In this document: one piece after another, positions 12,903 through 25,500 of the stretch
How the letters are laid out: each line of letters begins with the position of its first letter
Position numbering within the stretch: the first letter of the stretch is position 1
Source: Lumnitzera littorea
Lineage: Eukaryota > Streptophyta > Magnoliopsida > Myrtales > Combretaceae
Assembly (NCBI GenBank): GCA_024138015.1
Contig: JAMXBB010000004.1
Coordinates: forward strand, 77,943,962-78,007,961
Direction of reading: 5' to 3'
Length of the DNA: 64,000 nucleotides
The notes under the pieces: generated by a model
Seen by the model: only the letters and a program-made list of their open reading frames with translations
Told to the model about the DNA's origin: nothing
The model's database searches: none
Translations under genes and position numbers: made by a program

Positions 12903-14880
12903 TGTTGACCTTGAAATTTTCCATTTTTGTTTTCTTAACCTAATTAATATTAAATCTCACCCGTTTAATATTAACTCTTAACTAAGAATTAAAGAAACCA
13001 AATTTTATTTTTATTTTGAAAAATTGGAGATACACTCGATCGAAGTCGGGACAAAGTTAAGATATAATCGATTAGGTGGATCAATTATAACTCAGCTACT
13101 AGGCTATGTAAAAGCTGATTCTTTTTAAAACGATTTTGAAAACTAGGGTTTTTGGATCTAGGACTAACCTATTAAACCATAAACAAGTACTACCTTAACC
13201 TTCCAAATATAAAGTTTTTTTTTTTTTTATTCTCTTGTCCTTTTTTTTTTGTTCTTTTTTTCTTTTTTCGGATTTTTAATGTATTTTTATTATGTTATTA
13301 TTTTTTTACAATAGAATAAAACACTAAAGAAAAGAAAATAAATAAATAAATAAAATACAATAAAGAAAAATATATAAATAAAATACAATAAAGGAAGAAA
13401 GGGTCGGACCTTAAATAGCAGCATTTAGATTAGGGATCCGAATAGGAACTAGTTTACGAGTCAAACAGATATGTATCTGGGTTCAGAATTTGGGTTGCAC
13501 TTGGGAGAGAAGATCAAAGTTATAAGGGGCTTCGCATAGCAGCTTCTATTAGGTAATCTAAGTCGGTGATCAAAGTTCTATGTGAAACTCACTGGCAATA
13601 GGGCTGATGGTGGTGGTGCACCGATCTAAGACGATTGTTTAGGTAGCTTTTGCATTTGGCCATCAATGATGGAGATAAAAAGAGGTTAGTTATGCTCCAT
13701 GGGTGATGCGCAAGAATGGAAGGGGGGGGGGGGGGGGAGGGGGGGGGGAGGTGCAGTGGGGGTAGCAGTTAGGTAGCGATGTAGGGTGATCGGTCTAAGG
13801 TTTTGAGTAATGAGGAGCTCAACTGAGGTGTTGGTGTGGTGTCAGGTCACGACGGTAGTGGCATACGAAATGGTGTTCGAAGGTTTTGGTAGTGGAGCTT
13901 TAATTAAGATACTATGGGGTACAACAACCAAAGGGGCTAGTGGTGGCCGAAAGCTTGGATAGTAGGCTTCTTAATGGAAGTGTTTGGTGTATGTAAATCG
14001 AATCGTAGAGGTACTCCTAATAAAGAGAGAAACTATGTGAGTGTTAGAGAGAGAAAGAGACAAGAATGAGAGGGAGTGAGTGATTCCAGTTGAGATTCAT
14101 ATTGAAACGCAAAATACAGCACCTTATTTATACTATTGAAGCTCAAATTTTACCTAAGAAGGTATGGCAATGGAAGATTTTTGTCACATGTATACAAGTT
14201 TCCCTTTCTTGATTTAATTCGAAACTTGAAGAAAGTTTCGATCTAAATAAGGAAAATGATCAAGAACATGTTAGTGATTATCAGTTAAAGCTCAGATTCA
14301 TTAGTTTTTGCCAAAACAATTTAGATTTGCCAAGTTAAGCATGATGCATTTGTCAATTTTCTTAGATTTCAAGCTTAAATTGAAACGAGAAGTGGACGAA
14401 TTAAGACATGTTTTTTGTTCCAATTAGTAGTATTCCAAGACCAAGTGTTTAATCAATTTCGCTATTAGCTCATACCCTAAAATGTTTTGCATCTAAATTA
14501 TATTTGACCTATAAAACAATCTGAGTTGTTAAAATAAAAGATTACTTGAACTAATTAATCTAAACTCAATGACCCCAACTCATATTTAAATTTTTATTCT
14601 TTTTTTCTAAGAACCATTTCCTTAAAAATATTTTATTTTCCTAAAAATTCCATTTTCCCTAAAAAAACCTCCATTTTTCTAAAAAAGAAATTCTATTTTC
14701 CTAAAAATTTTGTCTTCCTATTTTTTATTTTTCTAAAATTTTTAATTTTCTGTATTTTATTTTAATTTTCTAATTTTTTGTATTTTTCTGTATTTTCAAT
14801 TTTTTTAGTAATTTTTCTAAATTAAGATGCTTTTCTTTATTTTAAAAATAAATAAATAGGGCAAAAATGAGGTGTTTATA
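12903..14880 (-). repeat. Solo-LTR-family copy b
   Basis: Begins TGTTGACCTTG and ends GAGGTGTTTATA, so the minus strand opens TATAAACACCTCATTTTTGCC like an LTR start. It shares GATTAGGTGGATCAATTATAA and GGACTAACCTATTAAACC blocks with the copy at 57726-59838. It holds a G16-A-G10 tract (13722-13748). No gene. Confidence 0.6.
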
Positions 14881-15870
14881 TTAAATTTCCTAACAAAATT
14901 GTATCTTTGATGGTTCAAGATAGATTTACAATTTTAAAAAATCCGATAAAACTGAATCAAATTAGCTTGGATTCAATGAGATCCTAAGCTAGCCATTTCT
15001 CTTTCCCTTGCTTCTCATGTGTTCTATTTGGACAAGGAAGAAGAATTTAGTCACGTGATGGTCATGTGACTTGAGGAGCAAAAGCATGAAGTGTGAGTTA
15101 CATGATCTATTGAATAATAGGCACACAAGCTAACTAGGAGAGCTAGCTTTTTTCTCATTTATTGTGGCCAACAAATTATTTGTTATTCTTCAGATTCTAG
15201 GTCAAATTAATCTTGTGTTTCTGAGCTCAAAAATGATTTGATTCAATTAATTCTTAAAGTTTGTAAGACACCCCGGAGACAATCAAATAATAAAAATACT
15301 AATGCAAAAAGAATTTTTCATTGTAAAATTATAACTTCTAAGTTCTTATTTAATTCGTCTAGTTTATTTGAAAAACTCAATTAAAATTTAATGAAAGGCC
15401 GTTTAAAACTTCCAATAATTTTAACTAAATATACTTCATGACTCCAAAATATTCCACTAGACTTTGCTCAAAAGTATTAATTTAAAATAAAACCCAATAT
15501 TTCTTAAGAACTCCGAACTTATCAAATCACATATATATTGTTGATTATAAAATCGACTTCTCTAATCCTAAACAACTCACTAACTTGACTCGAACACTTT
15601 TTCAAATTTCAATCTTTTATTTTTTTTCATTTTTTTTTTGTTTTTCTTTTTTTTTTGCAATTATTTTTTTTTATTTTTAAACCTAATGAAAAATAAAAAA
15701 TAAGTCAATAAAAATGGGGTATTTATAAGATTAAACAAAATGAAAAAGTAAAACCCTATTAATAAATACCAGTTCTATTAAAACCAAACGATACAGAAGG
15801 GGGAAAAAACGAAAGGAAACTAGAAATACAAGGTTTGTATGAAGAATTAGCCTAATGAAGCAAGAGTACA
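14881..15870. other. 3' flank of b561-DOMON copy 1
   Basis: A shorter related fragment seems to end at about 15727 (AAAAATGGGGTATTTATA, resembling the end of copy b). The last 140 bases should include the 3' UTR of copy 1. No other gene. Confidence 0.45.
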
Positions 15871-18800
15871 TCAATTATTTCTCCTAAATGATCTCATCTC
15901 TAGAACAACAGAGGTAATAACCAAGGCAGCAAGGACAATACCATAACCTGCATTCCATCCTCTACCCTTCTCACCAAGATGAATTCCATAGAAAGTATTT
16001 GCTATTGCAAATATTATCAGTAGCCTTCCCACTGTATAATGATACCAGTTCCAGTATCTTCGGAATTTGGATCCCTTGTCTGGCCGAGCCAGCAAGGTCA
16101 ATACCTTCACACATGATATAGAGGAAGCAATCATAAAACATCATCAATCATGTAATTTAGAATTGATTTAAACTAATTTTAAGTTCTTTCTCATCCTTAT
16201 CATATTATCATGGCCATAATGATACAGTAATCCAATTTTTATGGCTCCGCAACATAATCTAATCCGATTAATTGTGGGATTTCGTGTCTTTTTGAGACCA
16301 TTTCTATAATACTGAGGACTACTTATTCTACTCACTTACCACATTACCACATTCTATATTTTAAGTTCAATTTTTCTCGCAAGTAAAACGAGCTATCTAA
16401 CCCATAAACTGCTAGTTTGACAATAAGTAAATAGAACAAAGAGGATGGTAAATTAGTGGCACTTTATCCAGAACTTTGTCTTGTTATTATATTATGTCCA
16501 ACGCTTTTATAAGCTGATTCTTGATAAACTTATCCATTAATTAATTTGTAATGTATGGACGACGATAATTAATTTGTAATTATAAACCCAACATCTTCAC
16601 TGTACTGTTAAATTCCACGAATGGAATTCTCGATAATCCTATTTCCTAACAAGAACAGTTGATACTTAATTTAATTCTCTCTAACGAAGGGGGGAAAAAA
16701 AAAAGAAAAAGAAAATGAAGAAATTTCGATTAGCTTAAAAATTAAAGACATACCTGGAGGCAACCCAGCACAAGAATGAAGATCCCCAAACCCTTGTGGG
16801 TGGTAACATCGGCACTAACTTTATCCTCCAATATGAATCCACATATAATACCCACAATGCCAAGTATGAACGCACTGGATTGGATGGTGGCATGCAAGTA
16901 AAACCACAAGGGATCCCGTTCCTTAAAATGACGAGCAATTATGACACCAATTATCATTAAAATTCCCCAACTCAGCATGTTAAGCACTCCATGTGTCCTC
17001 CTTAATTTTGAATGTGTGCTCTGGGTATTGCTTTGTCCTGTTCCATGTTGTTATTCATTGCATATATAACAAAAAAAAAAAAAAAAGAAAGAAAGAAAGA
17101 AAAACCCTGGTATTAGTCACTTTGCCAAGCATTTACATCGGAAAATACGCGTCGCTATTACACTTACTTTAAAAATAAAATTGTCTACTAATACAAAAAA
17201 TTAATTTGATACTGTATTTAAAGAAAAAATTTCCCTTGTCAACTTTTTTTCAAGGGGTGTAAATGTAGTATATAAAAAATTCAAGCTATTTTTTTTTTTT
17301 TTTGTAATTTTGACACGTTTTGGGTGGCATCATACCATAATTTTGCCTTTATTGTTACGTACTATCATTTTCTGATATTGACATTCTGTCTGATTACGTT
17401 GATGTTTAAGACGGGCTTGTTTATAAGACCAAGTCCTCTTTCGTCAACCCATTTTGCATTCGATCCGATCTGTGAAAATTTAATAGAAAACATTCTTTTA
17501 TTTTTTTTTTTATATTCTAAACCTATTTGTATATTAGTTCAGAAGAAAGAGAGGATGACTATCTATTCTAACTACAACAAGAAGGTTCAAAATTGACCAA
17601 GTTTGAGCTCGTAATCGATCATTATATTTACATAAGATATTAATATAGTTGCAAATATATATATATTATGCTTATTTATATATAGGATTGAACTATCTTT
17701 TTACATTTTATAAATTCAAGCATTCACAATCAATAATTTTGACTTAGTAATTTATACATTATACTAGAATGTACAACATCATGTGGGATGACTCGTTATC
17801 TCCACTAGACGAGTTGGACTCATAAATGACGAACAATTGATAAATGTGATATATATATAAAATAAACTCAGTCATATGAATGCTATTTATTACAGTTCAG
17901 ACACATGCTGGCATTATCCAAATTGCTAAAAAGTTTGACCTTTCCTCTCGTGTTGGCAAATCATTAGCATCAACATTGATTGATTTATATGGGTCTTGTA
18001 TCCGGAATATTGATTAATAAAGTTAAAAAAGTATATATGGTCCTATTAATAGGAAAACCTGTATTTACAATAATCTTTCTCGTGAAATGCATAAACTTAT
18101 TATCCCTTGTGTTATGCTCCTTAATATGTCGCGTAATTTTTCCTTTTCTAAATAAGTGCTCATTCTTCCCTCTAACTAGGGTTATAAATGAATTCAATTT
18201 GCTTGTAAGCCGTATAAATTTTGTATGATATCAGTACCCTTGTAAACCTAACCCAGTTGTTCCATGGAACCTAGATATATGATAAGTTTTCTATTTTTTT
18301 TTTTTAAATGTTCTAATGTAAATAAGCTTAATTTAGTTGAGATAACTTGAATATACCCAATGAAGTTTGAGCTTGTTGAGTAATAGTCTAACCCAAAATT
18401 TGAAATCAGGAAAAAAGAAAACACTAGATCAAACTCCAGACGAGCTTGAGAAAAACTAACTTGAAGTTTAATAAAGTTTGACATAATTCGATTTATTTAA
18501 AATCCAACATCCAACAACCAAGCATATCCTTTCACTGCTCTTAGAATGGATTCTTGAAAACAAGAAATTTTCTTATTAAATATATAGTTGCAAATTCGAA
18601 AAAGACCAATTTCTAAAACCATATCTTATGTTGAAGGTCTTTCTTTCTTTTCTTTTTTTTTTTTCCTCCGATCAAATTATGTTGAATGTTAAAGTAAGAT
18701 CTATTAATTCAACTTGGCTTTATTTATTGCCGACTAGTGAATCATCAAGGCAAGACAACAAAGTCCGGCTCCACAAGAGAATTGCATATTAGCATCTTGT

Positions 18801-20552
18801 ATAATCAAAGGCGTTTGTGTTTACTTTTGGTCTTGTCCGAAAGGTTCTTTAGTCTGTATTTTCTATTTGTTAATTGAAAAATATCTCTTAAGCCACTTAT
18901 TAAGATATTAACTTTTTTTTTAAAAAAAAAAAAACTTAATTTAATTTAATTTTTTTTATAAAGTATCAATAGGTATTAGAAAATGTGATTTTTTTTTTTT
19001 CACTTTAAAATTTTCAACTGATACCTTAAAAGCACTTATTTACGAAACCCTGATAAATCATGTGCCTCTTCGATTCTCCATACCATTTACACGTAATTGA
19101 TACTAATAATATGACATGCTTCATCATGCCACCACTGAAAGGTATCGGGCCCATATGCCAAGAAAATGCATGCTGGAGTACATTTTCAGCTACCTATACC
19201 ATATACAGAATAGCATTGAGACCATATTATATATATTTAACAATCTTTTGGAAACCCATGCATTAGGTGATCATACCTAACCATCGGATTTTTATGCCAC
19301 TAACCTCATACCTTTCTAAATTCAAAAGTGGGCATAATTTACACAGACCAACTACCTGAACTGATAAGACAATAAAAGAATTTAAACTTGCTGTATTTAT
19401 AAATAATTAATTGTCATGTGCTAGGTCACCAAATATAATAATACATATTTCCAACTAATGTATCTCCCAGTTCATTAAAAAAGAAAAAAAAAAAAAACTG
19501 TTGTACTTGTTAAGTCGTGAAAATAAAATTAAATTTTTAATGCATTTATTTTACAGTAAAAAACAAGTTATTAAAGTATCTGAGAATTTCACTTTTCCTT
19601 ATTAAGCAAACTTATAAAAAGGACATTTTGGTTTATTTTTAGTTTTATTTTTTCAGGACTCAAAATCCTATATTTTAACAAAAAATGATGGAAAATAAAC
19701 CTAAAAATAGGAATAACCGGTACTGTTCTTACGCTGACATACATAGCCAAAGGGAAAAAGAAGGGACAAGTTGTGCACTAACCAGAAGCATAATTTACAG
19801 ATGTTGAGATCTTGCTGCTATGCTGGATCAAGCGATAATTAGGTGAAACCGGGGTGAAACTGGCCGGTCCGACCGCGTAGAGGATCCGGGATTCGGGTTG
19901 ACTTGTACGCAATTGGAAGGCCAAATAAATCCGATTGGATTGAGAAGAGACCGAGGATGTATCATTCACTGTTGATAGGCTTCCTTCATCAGGCTTGACT
20001 AGATTCGATGAAGTTCCTTGTAGAGAGTACTGCTTGATCATTACTCCATTAGTTGATACCCATCCAACAATTGCACTTGATCCCACCATTTGTCCATTGC
20101 TTGAAAACCCAATTGCTATGTATGAACTTGTGGTAGGTGCAGAGAGAACAAAGCTCCATAGGTTTGGTGATGTTTCTTTGTACTATACAAGTGCAAAATA
20201 ATCAAAACATACCAAAGTTAGGTAATAAAATTGACCCGAAAACAAATTCACTGGACACTATCCAATCATCATGTCAGGGAGACTAAACATCGGTGATCAT
20301 AATTATTCTAAACTGTTTGTCTACTACTAGACAATTCACGTGCTATAAGTCGATGGAGGAGATAGGGATATGATATACTTACCCTGAGAATGAAATTTTG
20401 GGAGTCCCAAGCAGAAATACAAGTCATAGAAGTCGCGTCAAATGGCAGAAAATTGAGGTTCACATTTGAAGTACAAGAATCTGATTGTGAATACACAAGA
20501 TATGATATACTCAAGAGATTGATGAAGACAATAATGGAGATGGAAATTGCCT

Positions 20553-20556
<4 letters not shown>
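15871..20556 (-). CDS. Cytochrome b561 and DOMON domain protein, copy 1
   Basis: Four exons, complement(15871-16104, 16754-17037, 19783-20182, 20383-20556), give a 363-aa protein. Donors are GTAAGT, GTTAGT and GTATGT, and all introns end in AG. Residues 1-23 form a signal peptide (MKAISISIIVFINLL...). Residues 45-190 are a DOMON domain, with Met90 and His179 placed like the heme ligands known in AIR12. After a short Ser/Thr/Gln linker comes a b561 core with His207, His240, His272 and His308, spaced as in the two bis-His heme pairs, and several hydrophobic helices. Family knowledge: CYBDOM proteins pass electrons from cytosolic ascorbate across the plasma membrane to apoplastic acceptors. I chose the start at 20556 because it opens the signal peptide and matches the paralogue at 39588-45014. 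Length is slightly below the roughly 390-400 aa usual for Arabidopsis relatives. Intron 2 is 2.7 kb. No stop or frameshift is seen. Confidence 0.93.
17038..19782 (-). other. Intron 2 of b561-DOMON copy 1
   Basis: This 2.7-kb AT-rich intron lies between the DOMON exon and the first b561 exon. It has poly-A and poly-T runs and no recognised transposon domain. Short open frames here (for example 17980-18228) look random. Confidence 0.85.

Positions 20557-20583
<27 letters not shown>
20557..20583 (-). repeat. (GA)n microsatellite touching the start codon of copy 1
   Basis: About 13 CT units on the plus strand, GA on the coding strand, end directly at the ATG of b561-DOMON copy 1. They therefore make up the last part of its 5' leader. 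Copy 2 has only scattered CTCT there. GA-rich leaders can bind BBR/BPC-type factors; a role here is inference. Confidence 0.85.
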
Positions 20584-20586
<3 letters not shown>

Positions 20587-21826
20587 TAGTGTCTGTGTGT
20601 TTCTAAGAGGGTTTTATGGCTTCTCGACAAAGTCTATGGTGGGCAAACTAATGGGAATGAGATGCGTACAAGGTATCAGAATTGGTTGACGTATGATAAT
20701 GATAGTAATTTTAAATGAAATCATACTTGTAACTAACATGTTGGATTGCTCATGGACAGAAGTGATTTTGTTTTTCTAAAAAGGAGTGTGTAGGTCAGCT
20801 TTTGATTTTTTTCCTTCATAATATTCTGGACGGTTTCTTTCGGGATCTCCAAATGGAATTTAATTACCTTGGTGATGCCCCAAAAAGATCAATCTTTCCC
20901 AACGAAAAGAAGATACTTATCGCGGATGACTTCCAAGTTCAAATATAGTGCGAACAGAATTTTTTATGATCTTAATCTTTTATTTTTACGGTATTAATCT
21001 CATTTTCTATTCTATTATTTATTTTTATTATTTAAATTTAAACTATTGAATTCACAATTTATTCTATAGTTCAAATTTAAAATCTCACAAATTATTCATT
21101 TTTGTATATTGGGAGAATTTTTTTTTTCCCCAACAACATTACAACTTGATAAGGGAGAAATATGACTTCGAATTCGATCTATTTCATTGAAAAACCAGTA
21201 TTTTATGTTAGAAGACTACAATAACCTTAACTATAACCGAAGATTTAAAAAACATATAAAAACATTATGAGAACATACAGCTTGGTTGTCCATTGTAGTA
21301 AAAATAATAAACATTTCTCCACCTTCCTAATAATTTTTTCCTTTCTTGTAAGATAGGTACCCCTTACAAGATAAAATTCTATGAATTTGATCTATACACT
21401 TTGTGCTATTTTTATTATCCAAATAGACCAAATAAAGTGATTTTTCTCCCTAATGAATTAAACTCTTTTTTCTTTCCTTCGATGGAGTGTTTGTTAAATC
21501 AAATTACAAACTACTAATGTAACGATATTTGAACATGGCACCACAAAAGGTACATTTTCTATGTCAAACAAAACTATAATTTTTTTTTATAAAATTAATA
21601 AGAATAATTTCATAAATTGTTTAGAGACTCTAACTCTTAAACCATTAATGAAAGTTTGATGCGCTCCGTACAAATCATGATTTAACAAGTCTTTTTTTCA
21701 AAAGATCAAACACAAGGATGGGCAACACTGGAACTATAATTTCACCATCTTCCCCACACATTGAATTTTCCTTACTAACTTATCAATCATAACATTCACT
21801 TTATGCGACATAGCTTCAATGCTAAA
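20584..21826. other. Upstream region of b561-DOMON copy 1
   Basis: This holds the putative promoter of copy 1 next to the gene and then AT-rich sequence up to the retrotransposon. The only resemblance I see to the other paralogue's promoter is the first 80 bases or so. No clear TATA box was found. No coding signal. Confidence 0.5.
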
Positions 21827-22516
21827 TGTAAATGGCTAAATTTGACTCGCGGGCTTTAAGTCCAATAATGAAGTGGATTTGACTCTTTGAGATAAGATGA
21901 AAAAACCTGGAGAGTCAAGCCCATAAGAATACGGGATGAACAAGGGAGACTTGGTATGGTAAGTTTGGAGTAGGGCCCATTGGATCAGTTTGTTCAATCC
22001 AACTCTTCTTAGTTTGGCTTACATTAATAAAATACAAAACTCTTTATTTGGGCCTAAATATATGGAAAAAGCCTACCTGATACTCATATACAAAAAGCTT
22101 TAATCTTAGCCATTGATCAATGCCACGATCCAACGTATCGAATCTACCTAGTATCTCTTATAAATACCCCATTCATTTCCTCGTTTGAATGAGACAAATT
22201 CCCACTAACATCGTTACTCTGTTGAAATCCTATCTCAAAGATTAAACAGTCAAACATACTAAGAACATCACCCCATTCTTCATCCATCTTGGAGTTTGAT
22301 GCCATCGTACTCCTTTACCTATCACCTAGTATGTTAGAGTCTGCCAAGATTGTCTACTCCTCCTCCTCCTCTCTATCCTAACTCATTTAATCATCCCATA
22401 GTGCAAGTTAAATCATTTTCTTAGTCACGTGTTAGTTACGTGTAGTGTGACTTATCACACAACACGCACGTGACCTCTTTTGATATCAAACCCCCCCCCC
22501 CCCCCCCCCACCCACA
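21827..22516 (+). repeat. 5' LTR of the 14.4-kb element
   Basis: Starts TGTAAATGGC and ends CCCACCCACA. The TATA box is at 22159-22166. A run of 19 C (22491-22509) near its end is only four C in the partner LTR, so it has expanded since insertion. Confidence 0.85.
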
Positions 22517-22519
22517 TCT

Positions 22520-22540
22520 TTTGGTGACTCTATTAGGGAG
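22520..22540 (+). other. Putative primer binding site
   Basis: TTTGGTGACTCTATTAGGGA lies four bases after the LTR. It resembles the TGGCGACTCTGCTGGGGA-type sites I recall from large plant gypsy elements. Which tRNA it matches was not tested. Confidence 0.5.
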
Positions 22541-22561
22541 GAAGGGTTTGGCATTTACGTT

Positions 22562-25500
22562 ATGGTACCTTTACAAAGAAGGCTTATTGATCCTGCCGAT
22601 GCTAACAATCAAGAACAAGATGGTATTGTTGTTATCAATAATCAGAATCCACCTCCAATGGGAGGTACGAATCAAGGACAAGGCACTCAAGAAGTTGTCC
22701 TCAACAATGCGCAACTAGTACGAGAGCTGCAACAAACAAATCAGAGTCTGAATGAGCTTAAGGCAATGTTTGCCTAGTATGTACCTACTTTGGCTGCTTT
22801 CACTGTTGCACAACAAGAGGCAATTGCTGCAGGTCTCCCCAATATAATGTATCAATATGTTACACCAGCTTCCCAACCACTCAATCCTTCGATTACTGGT
22901 AAGCAAAATGCTCCTAGAGCTGAGGAATAGCCTCCTGCAATGGAACCTATACCTACATAGCATACCCTGCTTGAACTAGTAAATTAGGGAATTCAGATAG
23001 GAGGCTCATCGTCTTTACGTGTCACTCCATGGGTTATGATCGTTGCGTCTGTGCATCTTACCCCTATGAATTCAGCTCCGGTGAATTCTATTCCTGTAAA
23101 CCACATTAATCCTACTCCTGCGATGCCGGTAAGAATGGAAGCATCTACTCAAAGGGCTTCATTTGTGACTAAAGAGGAATTGGGTGTATACATGAGGGAG
23201 ATACAAGCAAAATCTACGTCAGTCGTCTTGGAATTGAAGCTCTTATATCATTCACGTATCACTATCAAACCATATCCAAAGGATTATGTGACTTTGAAGT
23301 TTATATTGTTTAATGGGAAGAAAGGAGCGCTAAAGAACACTTATTGAAATTTATTGAGACCTTAGAGGTTTACGACTTAAATGACTAACCCGACGATAGT
23401 CGAGCAGGTCGACATGGCTGAGTAGGACAGTTAGGCCGAATCGAAGCTAGGCCACCCTTAAGAATGTATGAGAAGGGACAAACCTCCGGACGGAAGTCTA
23501 GCAAGGTGAAATGCTTTTAATGCTTAGGCTTTAGATACATGGCTGCTGATTATTTGAACCAACATGTCATGGTGCTCCAAGGAAATATAGTGGATAACAC
23601 CAACGAGAGTGAGCCTGAAGAGGAGAAAGATGTTCGAAAGGTAAAAGCAAAAGAGGAAGAGGAGACTTATGTCTATGCTGACTAGGGAGAAGTGATGACC
23701 TTGGTCTTAAGACGAGTCCTAAGTTCCCTGCCGAACCTTGAGGATGATTAGTGGGAGAATTTGTTCCATACCAAGTACACCATCAAAGGCCAATTATCCA
23801 CAATCATAATGGATAGAGGAAGTTGCACTAATGTAGTTGTGTAATCCTTTGCATAGAGGTTGGATCTGTCGACTTCAAAGTATCCCCGACCTTATAAGTT
23901 GCATTGGCCTCATGATAAGGGTGCTTTGCATATGATTGAACAAGTGACCATGCCGTTCAATGTCAAAAATGTATACAGGGACGAAGTAGTGTACATTCTC
24001 ATCCCCATAGGAGCTTTACATCTATTGCTTGGACAACCTTGGTTGTTCGACCGACATATTATGGGCGACAGGTATAAGAACACCTATGCCTTTGTTAAGG
24101 ATGGAAGGAAGATAATGTTGCAATCCCTAACCCCATCTTAGGTAAATGAAACTCATAATCAGCTTAGCCAAGCTAGTAAGAAGAAAGCCCTACTAGTGAT
24201 GAGCCGTAGAGAGCTCCAATCTGCTAAGAAAGCTGATGATCCAATGTTCTTGTTAGTTAAGAGAATGATGGAGATGAGGGAGTTATACAATGTTCCAAAA
24301 GAGATTCGAAGCTTACTAAATGAGTTTTCCGACCTGTTTCTGAAAGAACTACCTAAGGGATTGCTCCCAGTCCAAAGTATAGAGCATTCTATTGATCTAC
24401 AGCCGAGTGCCGTACTGCCAAACTGACCTGCATAAAGGATGAACCCTGAACAAGCTACCAAGCTGAAAGGATAGGTAGATGAACTCATTGAGCAAGGATA
24501 TGTGAAGGAGAGCATGAGCCTTTGTGCTATACTAGCTCACTCGTTCTAAAAAAGGATGATTCATGGCGCATGTGCATCAACAGTCAAGCAATAAATCAAA
24601 TTACGGTTAAGTATAGATACCCGATACTAAGGCTCGATGACATGTTAGATGAGCTTCATAACACGAAGATATTTTCAAAGATTGACCTGCAGAGTAGCTA
24701 CCACCAAATTCGCATGAGGCTAGGCGATGAATGGAAGACCAAATTCACATGAGGCCAGGCGATGAATGGAAGACTACCTTTAAGACTAGGCACAGGCTTT
24801 ACAAATGGTTGGTTATGCCACTTAAGCTTACTAATGCACTAAGTACATTCATGAGGTTAATGAACCATATGATGTGCTCTTTTCTTAGAAGATGCATGGT
24901 TATATACTTTGATGACATATTGGTGTATAGTGCCAACCCGAATAACCATGTTCAACATCTTTACGAAGTATTTGATATTTTACGAACTGAGAAGTTGTAT
25001 GGGAACGTAAAGAAATGCACGTTTTGCTAGAAAGAGGTAATGTTCCTAGGGTTTATAGTATCAGGGGAAGGAATCCAAGTCGATGAGGAAAAGATTTAAG
25101 ATATTCTAGATTGGCTGACGCCGAAGAATGTCACTAAAGTTCGAAGTTTCCATAGCCTAGCTTCTTTCTATAGGTGATTTATTAAGAACTTCAACACAAT
25201 AGCCACCCTATTGACCGAGTTAACAGAGAAGAATGAAGGGTTTAGGAGGAACGATTAAGTTGAGCGAAGCTTCAGGGAGATCAAGGAGAAGCTCACCTCG
25301 GCACATATCCTTTTACTACCAGATTTTGACAAGCCCTTTAAACTGGAGTGCGATGCATCGGGAGTTGGAATTGGTGCTATCCTGATGGAAGAACGACGTC
25401 CCATCAATTACCACAGTGAGAAACTGATCTGCCCAGCCCTAAACTATTCTATATACGAGAAAGAGTTGTACTCTTTTTACTGAGCCCTTATTATTTGGCA

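Noticed and set aside
24159..24515. 118-aa minus frame
   Set aside because: Shadow of the gag-pol frame on the other strand, which shows clear protease-RT homology.
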